Assembly: GCA_944391115.1 (NCBI GenBank)
Contig: CALXSJ010000008.1
Coordinates: 1-64,000 of the forward strand
Length of the DNA stretch: 64,000 bases
Direction: 5' to 3'
From: an uncultured Victivallales bacterium
Lineage (GTDB): Bacteria > Verrucomicrobiota > Lentisphaeria > Victivallales > UBA1829
Positions 1-7,092 of the stretch are shown here, one piece after another. A program made the position numbers and the translations under genes. Each line of letters starts with the position of its first letter. Position 1 is the first letter of the stretch. The notes under the pieces are model-generated. The model was not told where the DNA came from. It was given only the letters and a program-made list of their open reading frames with translations, and searched no databases.

Positions 1-527
1 ACGGTTTCCCGTGCATCATCTTCCAGAAGAATACCCTTTGCCGAAACCAGAAAGTCGGAAAGCGATTTTCCCATTGCGCCCGCATTCATGGCCAGCGCAC
101 CGCCGAGAGTTCCCGGAATTCCGCAGAGGGCTGAAGCGCCGCCGAGAGAATGGTCCGCGGCAAAGCGGATGACGTTCAATAGGGAACACGCCGCCCCTGC
201 GCACACCCTGCCGTCCGGCAGCAGTTCCAGTTTCCCGAATTCGGAATGGAGCGGGAGTTTCAGGAAAACAAGATCATGCAGTCCACTGTCGGATCCGACG
301 AGATTCGTTCCGTTGCCCAGCGGAAATGTCCGCATGCCGAGCTTCAGAGCGGTCCGCACCGTGTTTTGCGCATCGGAAAAGGTGGCCGGCTCCGCCAGAA
401 AAAAAGGGGCGGAACCCGCCCCGAGTGAACTGTAACGATCCCATGACGCCTGAGGGTCAATCCGGGAGGCGGCGGACAAGACCGCCTGAAACACTCCGGA
501 TCTGTCCGGCTGTTCGGCTGGAGACAT
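1..527 (-). CDS. murB: UDP-N-acetylenolpyruvoylglucosamine reductase, 3' end outside window
   Basis: MurB uses NADPH and FAD to reduce UDP-GlcNAc-enolpyruvate to UDP-MurNAc in cytoplasmic peptidoglycan precursor synthesis. The 175 visible residues are the N-terminal FAD-binding part. PLGNGTNL (about residues 69-76) and GIPGTLGGALAMNAGA (136-151) are the flavin/phosphate-binding loops expected of MurB. The ATG at 527 is chosen because AGAGG lies about 8 bases upstream and reading starts just before the family homology. It follows hisI by 17 bases on the same strand, so the two are probably co-transcribed. The substrate-binding C-terminal part, including the catalytic serine and glutamate, lies beyond base 1 and cannot be checked. 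Confidence 0.9.
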   Translation of the reverse strand, partial: MSPAEQPDRSGVFQAVLSAASRIDPQASWDRYSSLGAGSAPFFLAEPATFSDAQNTVRTALKLGMRTFPLGNGTNLVGSDSGLHDLVFLKLPLHSEFGKLELLPDGRVCAGAACSLLNVIRFAADHSLGGASALCGIPGTLGGALAMNAGAMGKSLSDFLVSAKGILLEDDARET

Positions 528-544
528 GAAACGCCTCTGCGCAC

Positions 545-928
545 TTATTTCTTTTTGTAGACCTTTGCCGGATCAAAGACACGTTCGCCGATCACGGTAA
601 GATCACCGTTCTTTTCCAGGCGGCGGAAGAAACAGGAGCGGTATCCCTCATGACAGGCGGCCCCGCCGATCTGCTCCACTTTGAAGATCACCGTATCTTC
701 ATCGCAGTCGACAAGAATTTCCTTGATGACCTGCGTGTTGCCGGACTCCTCTCCTTTCTTCCAGAGTTTGTTCCGGGAACGGGACCAGTAGGTGGCCACT
801 CCGCTTTTCAGCGTTTCATTCCAGGATTCCTCATTTATGTAGGCGAGCATGAGGACGTCGCCGGTTTTCCAGTCCTGCGCAATGGCGGGAATCAGTCCCC
901 CGCTCTTTTCAAAATCCAGTTTCAGCAT
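545..928 (-). CDS. hisI: Phosphoribosyl-AMP cyclohydrolase
   Basis: HisI opens the adenine ring of phosphoribosyl-AMP, the third step of histidine synthesis, as a cytosolic zinc enzyme. At 127 residues this is a single HisI domain, not the HisIE fusion of enterobacteria. The acidic DCDED stretch (residues 74-78) supplies the magnesium-binding aspartates, and Cys75 with Cys92 and Cys99 of CHEGYRSC are the expected zinc ligands. GEESGNTQ near residue 60 is also family-typical. A TGGAGA sequence precedes the ATG. No other his gene is visible, so it is separated from the rest of the pathway; its neighbours are a lipoprotein upstream and murB downstream. Confidence 0.95.
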   Translation of the reverse strand: MLKLDFEKSGGLIPAIAQDWKTGDVLMLAYINEESWNETLKSGVATYWSRSRNKLWKKGEESGNTQVIKEILVDCDEDTVIFKVEQIGGAACHEGYRSCFFRRLEKNGDLTVIGERVFDPAKVYKKK

Positions 929-979
929 TGTGTGATTTTCTCCAGATAGTTCATATTGAAAAGGTTGTGTCCGGTTCTA

Positions 980-2026
980 TCAATAGAAGGATTCGGTCAG
1001 CTTGCCTTCTTCTTTCTTGAGTTCTTTTTCAATTTTCCTGACTTCGGCTTCAGTTTTAGCCTCGGCCTTTTTCACGTCCGCCTTGACAGCGGTTTCCGCT
1101 TTCCTGACTTCGGTTTCCGCTTTAGCCTCGGCCTTTTTCACGTCCGCCTTGACAGCGGTTTCCGCTTTCCTGACTTCGGTTTCCGCTTTAGCCTCGACCT
1201 TTTTCACGTCCGCCTTGACAGCGGTTTCCGCTTTCCTGACTTCGGCCTCAGCTTTAGCCTCCGCCTTTTTCACATCCGCCTTGACAGCGGTTTCCGCTTT
1301 CTTGACTTCGGCTTCCGCTTTAGCCTCGACCTTTTTCACGTCCGCCTTGACAGCGGTTTCCGCTTTCCTGACTTCGGCTTCCGCTTTAGCCTCCGCCTTT
1401 TTCACATCCGTCTTGACAGCGGTTTCCATCTTTTTCATTTCGGTTTTTGCCGGGGCCTGCTCCGCTTTCTGTCCGGCAGCAGGTGCGGCGCTTTTTACGG
1501 GGGCAGCAGATTTTTCCGCAGTTGCCTTGTCCTTCTTTACCGGAGCAGCTTCATTTTCTGCCTTGGACGGACCGGGAAGAGTTTCCCCTTTTTCATAGAA
1601 ACGGACAAAGAACTTGAAGGAAGTGTATTTTTCCGCCGGCGCGATGCCGTGGAAGCGGAGAATATTTCCCGGAAGAACGCTGGAATACTGCCAGGGCATG
1701 GCGGCGGTCTGTCCCTGATCGTCAATCCAGTCGAAGCGATAGGCGAGTTTCAGCAGCGGATCGCCGTAGAAGACCCAGTACCAGAATGTGGTGCGGCTGA
1801 CTTCAACCGTAACGTCAACGGTCAGCAGGCCGTTGTCATCCGTTTTGGAAAGCACTTCCAGATTTTTCAGTCCGAAATCCGAATTGCCGACCAGTTCCAC
1901 CCGATCGTCGTTGACGCCTTTCTGAACAATAAAATCTTCTTCGCTGGTGGCGCAGCCGGAAATCGCGGCCGCAAGACTCAGGGCACATACCGCACTCATC
2001 AAAAATCCCATATTCATTCTCTCCAT
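980..2026 (-). CDS. Repeat-rich lipoprotein with YcfL-like (DUF1425) domain
   Basis: A 348-residue protein with a lipoprotein signal peptide ending AAISGC, so Cys25 would be lipidated. Residues about 45-150 form a globular domain resembling the YcfL/DUF1425 family (FGLKNLEVLSK, YRFDWIDDQGQ). An Ala/Lys/Glu-rich linker follows, then six 22-residue repeats (residues 200-331) and a short Lys/Glu tail. Each repeat splits into two 11-residue units, a period seen in long right-handed coiled helices, so the tail may be a periplasmic stalk. The start is uncertain: a GGAGA motif sits inside the first codons, so ATG at 2017 or 2011 is possible, but only the first ATG gives a positive charge before the hydrophobic core. 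Function is unknown. Confidence 0.75.
   Translation of the reverse strand: MERMNMGFLMSAVCALSLAAAISGCATSEEDFIVQKGVNDDRVELVGNSDFGLKNLEVLSKTDDNGLLTVDVTVEVSRTTFWYWVFYGDPLLKLAYRFDWIDDQGQTAAMPWQYSSVLPGNILRFHGIAPAEKYTSFKFFVRFYEKGETLPGPSKAENEAAPVKKDKATAEKSAAPVKSAAPAAGQKAEQAPAKTEMKKMETAVKTDVKKAEAKAEAEVRKAETAVKADVKKVEAKAEAEVKKAETAVKADVKKAEAKAEAEVRKAETAVKADVKKVEAKAETEVRKAETAVKADVKKAEAKAETEVRKAETAVKADVKKAEAKTEAEVRKIEKELKKEEGKLTESFY
1034..1429. repeat. Six tandem 66-bp repeats inside the lipoprotein gene
   Basis: Six in-frame 66-bp units encode 22 residues each, of the form AETAVKADVKK followed by AEAKAEAEVRK with small substitutions (A/V, E/T, R/K). The first unit (nearest 1429) is the most divergent. 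Because the unit is a multiple of three and free of stops in other frames, the opposite strand is also open across the block, which produces a spurious long reading frame. Copy number is likely to vary between strains. Confidence 0.9.
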
Positions 2027-2106
2027 TTCTTAAAAATGACAACCTGAAGGATTTCCCGTAATATAGGTCTTTTTTTCAAAAAAAACACCCGGAATCGGCA
2101 AAAAAA

Positions 2107-2460
2107 TCAAGAATGTCTGACGATTGTGGCCAGAAGTTCGAGATTTTCCGGTCCGAGCGCCTTGATGGAGTGGCCTTCGCCGCTCCGGGTCAGAGTGCTG
2201 TCTCCGGGGAGAAGTTCCCGCATGACGCCGTTGTCGTCGGTTTCGGCACGGCCTGCCAGAATGTAATACAGTTCATCCTCGCCTTCATGCACATGATAGC
2301 CGATGGAATCGCCGGGTTTCAGGATGATTTTTGCGTAAAGGCGCATGTTGGAGTTCAATTCTGCGTCCTTTTTCCAGATGTGGAGGAAATTCGCGTCGCC
2401 GGTTCCTCCGCGCACGCTGCTGCGGACTTCCAGGGACGCGTCGTTTCTGCTTTTGAACAT
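2107..2460 (-). CDS. Small cupin-domain protein
   Basis: A 117-residue single-domain cupin. The first cupin motif is visible as YHVHEGEDELYYILAG, giving two His and one Glu as likely metal ligands. The second is LLPGDSTLTRSGEGH, with the final His. There is no signal peptide, so it should be cytosolic. Such proteins bind a metal and often a sugar or small acid, but sequence alone does not fix substrate or reaction. It lies 78 bases downstream of the activase/dehydratase fusion on the same strand and about 80 bases upstream of the lipoprotein gene, so co-transcription is possible. Confidence 0.8.
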   Translation of the reverse strand: MFKSRNDASLEVRSSVRGGTGDANFLHIWKKDAELNSNMRLYAKIILKPGDSIGYHVHEGEDELYYILAGRAETDDNGVMRELLPGDSTLTRSGEGHSIKALGPENLELLATIVRHS

Positions 2461-2483
2461 CGTATTCTCTCCTGTTTCAAAGA

Positions 2484-2510
2484 GGGGGAAGGCCGCTGAA
2501 GCTCTCCCCC
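2484..2510 (-). terminator. GC-rich stem-loop in the activase-cupin gap
   Basis: An inverted repeat with arms of about 10 bases (GGGGG against CCCCC at the base, one internal mismatch) and a 7-base loop lies in the 78-base gap between two minus-strand genes. On the minus strand it is followed only by CTCTTTG, a poor U-tract; on the plus strand it is followed by a run of T. It could attenuate read-through or protect an mRNA end. Confidence 0.3.
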
Positions 2511-2538
2511 CTGTGTTTTTTATTTCCCGCCCGCGGTC

Positions 2539-4614
2539 TTATTTCTCCACCGGCCCGAAAATGTTGCCATATTTTCTGCTGTTCAGCGATTCAATGAACG
2601 CGCTGATCTTCGTGAAGGTGCTGCACGGGTCGATGGTCTGGTCCATGCAGTCGCCGTCGAGAGTCAGCAGAGGCAGATTGACCTTGCGCAGCTCTTCCCG
2701 GAGATGTTTGGCGAAACAGCTGTCCGCAAGGGAGCAGCGGCCGAATCCATGATTGTAGAGAATGCAGCCGTTGAGTTTCGCCTTTGCCGCGTTCTGGCTG
2801 ATGTAATTGACCCGGAGTTTCGGATCCAGATACCCGACGGTCAGCAGTTTTCTGGCAAGCGAACGGTAGGGGTCGTCGGGATCGAGATCGATCCAGTCCA
2901 CAAAGTTCACCTCTTCGAAGACAATCGGTGCATTGCAGGTATCCTCGATGTAATCCAGAATCTTGGTGTCGTAGAACGGCGGGAGATGGAGCCAGAGAAT
3001 CCGGTGGGTGTCGTCGATGGAATACTGTTTTTCGGCCCACTCCCTGCGTTCGGTCAATTCCTGAAGGAACTGCCCCTGAATATCGACCAGTTCCTTTTTC
3101 CCCCAGAGCTGAGAGAAGAGAATCGCATTGTAGACACCTTCCGCGCCGCGGATCAGCGGAGGGCTTGACCAGCGCAGGTCGTTGCATTTCTTCGAGATTG
3201 CGGCTGCCTGGTTGGAGAAGTCGCACGCTTCGGAGAGTCTGCCGGGATCCATCTTGATCCCGAGCGCCTTTTCCATTTTTCCTACGGCCGTTTCCAGACC
3301 TTCGGCGATCGTTTCCACGGCATTGTCGTCGTTCATGCTGACGGGTGTGTGAAGCGAGTAGAAGCGGTCGGTGAAACCATACTGCCGCGCGAGATCCTGG
3401 AAGATGCGTTCCCCCTGCTGGCAGGGCTGAGAGGTCGAGACGCCGAAGTCGGGTTTCGGCAGATCGATTCCCTCAAGAACCCGGAGGAACGAGCAGGTTT
3501 CCGCCGCAAACCCCTTGTAGGCGGCTACATCCAGCGCTTTCTTCGTGCGTTTAGAGTTGCGTGCGAAGAGCGCCGCATAGGTTTCCAGCGTCAGCATGCG
3601 GACGCCGAGCGCGTTCAGAATTTCGGTCGGGAAAAAGAGGTTGCGCCAGACGGTCGGCATCCTGCTGGATTTGGAAAGGAACTCCCGCCGGGTGGAGTTC
3701 GCGCGCATCTGGATCGATTTCAGCGGGACCGGGGCATACTCCATTTTCCTCTTGACAAGGCGGTCTTTCAGAGCCGCGTATTTTCTGGCGAGACACGCCG
3801 CCCCGAGCGCACCCATGACACGGTGGAATTCCGGAATGATGATATTGTTTCCCGTGATTTCCTTCAGATAGTAGGCCACCGCGCGGTTGGAGGCGACGCC
3901 GCCCTGAAAGACCACGTCTCCGTCATAATGGAACAGAAGTTCCCCGACGCCGGAAATGATCGTTCTCGCCTGGGCCCGGCAGGCTCCTGCGACGATCTGC
4001 CCGAGCGGGTAACGGTTTTTGAACTTGTTGATCGAGGTCGCGCTCAGCACCGCGCAGACGCTGGAGAATTCCAGATCGGAATCGTAGTTGACCTTGTCGG
4101 CCATCTCCTCGACGGGGATATTCAGCTTCAGCGCGACGCTGTCGAGAAAGGCGCCGGTTCCGGCGGCGCAGATCCCGCTCATTTTCGAGGTCCACATCTG
4201 CATGGCGTCATTGTAAATCATCGCCTTGCTGTCCTGTCCTCCGACATCCAGGATCGCGCGGCAGTCGGGATAGTAGTGCAGTGCGCCCGCGACATGGGCG
4301 GAAACCTCGCTGACCTGAAAATCGAAATTCAGGAACTTTTTCGTGTCTTCCACGATCTGGCTGCCGGTCACGACGGTGCAGGCAACGTTTTTCATCGTCA
4401 GTCCGGCTTCGGCGAGAAATTCCTCGACGGTTTTCTTCAAGGCTCCGAGATTGCAGTGCCCGCAGTTGCTGCAGCGCCCCGAGCAGGTCAGTTTGCCGGA
4501 TTCCACCGGACGGGTCCGCCGGTAAACGGTGTGCGTGACTTTGCCGTCCCCGGTCATCAGAACCGCTTTGAACGTGGTTGAGCCGACATCAATTCCTAAA
4601 TAATATTTCTCCAT
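2539..4614 (-). CDS. 2-Hydroxyacyl-CoA dehydratase activase fused to dehydratase-like subunit
   Basis: A two-part protein. Residues 1 to about 270 are a BadF/BcrA-type ASKHA ATPase (GIDVGSTTFKAVL phosphate loop) with both cysteines that hold the subunit-bridging iron-sulfur cluster in activators (GICAAGTGAFLD and SSVCAVLSATS). The rest resembles the HgdB/double-cubane-cluster dehydratase fold, with conserved cysteines in TSQPCQQG, YNHGFGRCSLADSC and LDGDCMDQTIDPC. Activators use ATP to drive an electron into such partners, so this may be a self-contained low-potential reductase. An extra CX3CX2CX2C set lies near residues 44-54, between the first ATPase strands. I start at ATG 4614; a GTG three codons upstream is also open. 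Substrate is unknown. Confidence 0.85.
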   Translation of the reverse strand: MEKYYLGIDVGSTTFKAVLMTGDGKVTHTVYRRTRPVESGKLTCSGRCSNCGHCNLGALKKTVEEFLAEAGLTMKNVACTVVTGSQIVEDTKKFLNFDFQVSEVSAHVAGALHYYPDCRAILDVGGQDSKAMIYNDAMQMWTSKMSGICAAGTGAFLDSVALKLNIPVEEMADKVNYDSDLEFSSVCAVLSATSINKFKNRYPLGQIVAGACRAQARTIISGVGELLFHYDGDVVFQGGVASNRAVAYYLKEITGNNIIIPEFHRVMGALGAACLARKYAALKDRLVKRKMEYAPVPLKSIQMRANSTRREFLSKSSRMPTVWRNLFFPTEILNALGVRMLTLETYAALFARNSKRTKKALDVAAYKGFAAETCSFLRVLEGIDLPKPDFGVSTSQPCQQGERIFQDLARQYGFTDRFYSLHTPVSMNDDNAVETIAEGLETAVGKMEKALGIKMDPGRLSEACDFSNQAAAISKKCNDLRWSSPPLIRGAEGVYNAILFSQLWGKKELVDIQGQFLQELTERREWAEKQYSIDDTHRILWLHLPPFYDTKILDYIEDTCNAPIVFEEVNFVDWIDLDPDDPYRSLARKLLTVGYLDPKLRVNYISQNAAKAKLNGCILYNHGFGRCSLADSCFAKHLREELRKVNLPLLTLDGDCMDQTIDPCSTFTKISAFIESLNSRKYGNIFGPVEK

Positions 4615-4778
4615 AGACACCACTTGCTTCGTATTTTTTCATCACTCTTTTTTCATCATTTTGATAATATATACTGAAAACGGATTTTTTCCATGGATTT
4701 CTTCGAAAACGGAACATATATTTTTCTGATTTTCCGGCTTCCCGCGAGCCGGCGCTGACGGGTGCGCCGGAGGATTTT

Positions 4779-4807
4779 TTGACTTTTTCCTTTTTCCGGT
4801 ATATGTT
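4779..4807 (+). promoter_or_regulatory. Sigma70-type promoter for the small secreted protein
   Basis: TTGACT, a 17-base spacer and TATGTT lie about 30 bases upstream of the ATG at 4837. This is the only good match in the 222-base divergent gap 4615-4836. An AT-rich stretch near 4650-4680 may hold the opposing promoter for the activase gene but has no convincing -35. Confidence 0.5.
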
Positions 4808-4836
4808 ATCATGCCAACAGCAACAGGAAACTGCTT

Positions 4837-5487
4837 ATGAAAAACCGGATGACACTTCTCTGCATTCTGCTTGCCGCCGGATCTGCCATGACGCTTCCGG
4901 CGGACAGAACTTCCTGGGAGGAGCGCGCGAAAAGCCGGAAAAACGTCTCCAAGGCGGCGCAGGAACTCAATGACATGGCGCGCGGCAGCCGGGTCGCCCG
5001 GAACGTCCGCGATCACCTGGAGCACCTGGGCAGAGTGGTTGACTATGCGCTCAAGCAGGAACAGCTGACCGGCTCGGAGAAACGCAGAGTCGACACCGTG
5101 AGAAGAAATATCGAGCGGTATCTCGACCGGATCGACGAGGAAGGCGAGCTTTCCTCCCGCGAGGCGCAGCGCCTTTATGCTGAAATTACCCGCGGCTATC
5201 ATCTGCTCTGGTTTCTCCGGCGCAACAGTTCAGGGAAGAAACTGCGCATGTCGATTCTCGGAAAGGAGATCGCGCTCCGGGAGGAATATCAGAAAAAAGC
5301 CGACCGGAACGCTCTCTCCAAGGAGGAAATGGCGGATATCCTGAAAGCCTATCACAAGGCGCTGCGGATTCGCGACCGCGTGCAGATGATCTCCCTTCCG
5401 CCCGACAGGAAGCGGAAAATGGAGGAATCCTGTTTCCGGGTTCTCTCGGAATATTTTGACGTGATTGAAAAATCTTCGTCCAACTGA
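4837..5487 (+). CDS. Secreted helical protein of unknown function
   Basis: A 216-residue protein starting with a short signal peptide (MKNRMTLLCILLAAGSAMTLPA). The mature part is rich in Lys, Arg, Glu and Leu, has no cysteine until near the C-terminus and reads as mostly alpha helix. I recognise no domain. An AGGAAA sequence precedes the ATG. It stands alone: divergent from the activase gene and convergent with the GH20-like gene, whose stop codon is about 75 bases beyond its end. It may be a periplasmic adaptor, but no functional claim is justified. Confidence 0.7.
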   Translation: MKNRMTLLCILLAAGSAMTLPADRTSWEERAKSRKNVSKAAQELNDMARGSRVARNVRDHLEHLGRVVDYALKQEQLTGSEKRRVDTVRRNIERYLDRIDEEGELSSREAQRLYAEITRGYHLLWFLRRNSSGKKLRMSILGKEIALREEYQKKADRNALSKEEMADILKAYHKALRIRDRVQMISLPPDRKRKMEESCFRVLSEYFDVIEKSSSN

Positions 5488-5562
5488 CGGATTTCATATC
5501 CCGGGGAATCAGGACGGTTCTCCGGCGCGTCCCGCCCCTTCCATTCCGGATTCCGGCATTTT

Positions 5563-7092
5563 TCACGTCTTTTCCGGGGGAAAATAAAGCAGGGTGTTTT
5601 CCGGGCAGTGGATTGTTTTTCCGGCGCTTTCCACCGCCGTTTTCAGAAAGGTGCAGGATTTCCCGAGTCCGCCCGGAAGGCAGTCCCTGCGCCAGACCTT
5701 GCGATGGAGCGCGATATCTCCGGCGGCAAGATTCCGGTAGGTTTCATAGTCCTGCCGGAGTGCATGCTGTCCGGCGGCGGAGATCCACACCGCCCCGGTG
5801 TACCATGCGTGCCGCTGACAGAGCTCCGCGCGCAGAACCGCTGCCAGCAGCCTCCGCGCGGTCCAGCGCAGATCATGCAGCCACTGCATCCGGCGGACCC
5901 CGGTTTTTCCGGCAAGGGAATCCAGCAGGAGGCATGCCTGTTCCATCTCTTTTTTCAGCCGTTTCAGTCTCTCAGGATCGATTGCGGCGGACAAGGTGCC
6001 GATCATGCGCTGATCCGGATCTCCCGTGAAAAAGCGGGGCAGCATCGGACCGGTCCGGCAGATTGTCCGGGGCCAGTATTTTGCGCTCTGCGCCTCCAGC
6101 ATCGTCCGGACAGCCCGCAGAAACGCCGTTTCCCGCTTTCCGAAGATCAGTTCCGAAAGTTCGATGAGAAATTCCCTCATGCCGTAGTCCGGGCATTTCA
6201 GACGCCGGAGGACGAAGATCGCGCCGAACAGGGTGTTGCACATGGGGCTGATGTTTTCCCAGGAGCCCCAGTCGCTGATGACAAAGGTGTCCGCTCCGCT
6301 TTCACACGCCAGGCGTTCCAGGACCCGGAGATTGTCCGGAAGCCTCGGGAAGGGGAGAAACAGATATTCCGCCATCGAGTTTCCCGTGATCCAGTTTTCC
6401 CGTCCGGCCGTGACCGCATGGTGTGCGGCATAGTGGCCGTTTTCCTGTTCGAAGATTTCATCCGGGGCGCAGTAGCCCCAGTTCGCAATCACGATGTCGC
6501 GGTCGAGTCTGTTCCGCAGCGCCGGATACACGATCAGCTCATCGGCGTAGAGCACCATCTTCCCGCCTCGTGCGCGGACGGTCTGATGCAGTTCGTTCCA
6601 GTATTCCCCGAGCGCGTTCTCCAGTCCTGCGGCGGCCAGATACGGACGCGAAAGGCCGAGGCCGAGCGTCCAAGCCTCGTCGCCGCCGCAATGGATCCAT
6701 TCCGAGCCGAAGAGTTCCATCGCCTCGGCGATGTAGCGTTTCATGCCGTTCCGCACTTCCGGGGAGTCGATCCGCACGACGCGTCCGCCTCCGGGATCGT
6801 CGCGCCACGCCTCCATTCCGGAGCGGGCCAGCATCCGTTCGAGGTGTCCGAGCGTCTGAATGTGCGGCACAAATTCGAGGGAGAGCCTGCGCAGACCGGT
6901 CTTCAGGGCCGTGAGATAATCCGCCGGAATGCTTCCCCGCACGGGCAGACTCTTCTGCGCGCCTTCTCCGTCCAGATAGAGCATGACGCCGTTCAGACCG
7001 TATTCTTTCAGAATGGCCGCCTGTTCCAGAATCCGCTCCGGGCGCGGGAGTCTGCCGTGCGCGACATCATACTGGAGGAGGATGCGTTTCAT
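5563..7092 (-). CDS. GH20-like beta-N-acetylhexosaminidase, cytosolic
   Basis: A 509-residue protein without signal peptide. It has the GH20 catalytic signature IHCGGDEA (Asp138-Glu139; Asp orients the substrate acetamido group, Glu is the acid) and the preceding FVPHIQTLGHLE strand typical of the family barrel. GH20 enzymes release terminal GlcNAc or GalNAc with substrate assistance. Its ATG overlaps the stop of the upstream DUF4838 gene as ATGA, so translation is probably coupled. The absence of a leader suggests it acts on imported oligosaccharides made outside by partner proteins. Family membership is fairly firm; the exact sugar is not. Confidence 0.8.
   Translation of the reverse strand: MKRILLQYDVAHGRLPRPERILEQAAILKEYGLNGVMLYLDGEGAQKSLPVRGSIPADYLTALKTGLRRLSLEFVPHIQTLGHLERMLARSGMEAWRDDPGGGRVVRIDSPEVRNGMKRYIAEAMELFGSEWIHCGGDEAWTLGLGLSRPYLAAAGLENALGEYWNELHQTVRARGGKMVLYADELIVYPALRNRLDRDIVIANWGYCAPDEIFEQENGHYAAHHAVTAGRENWITGNSMAEYLFLPFPRLPDNLRVLERLACESGADTFVISDWGSWENISPMCNTLFGAIFVLRRLKCPDYGMREFLIELSELIFGKRETAFLRAVRTMLEAQSAKYWPRTICRTGPMLPRFFTGDPDQRMIGTLSAAIDPERLKRLKKEMEQACLLLDSLAGKTGVRRMQWLHDLRWTARRLLAAVLRAELCQRHAWYTGAVWISAAGQHALRQDYETYRNLAAGDIALHRKVWRRDCLPGGLGKSCTFLKTAVESAGKTIHCPENTLLYFPPEKT

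Noticed and set aside
956-2047. Open frame opposite the repeat lipoprotein with FGFRFSLGLFHVRLDS repeats
   Set aside because: The 66-bp repeat keeps all frames open. The minus-strand product has a lipobox signal peptide and a recognisable domain; the plus-strand product has neither.
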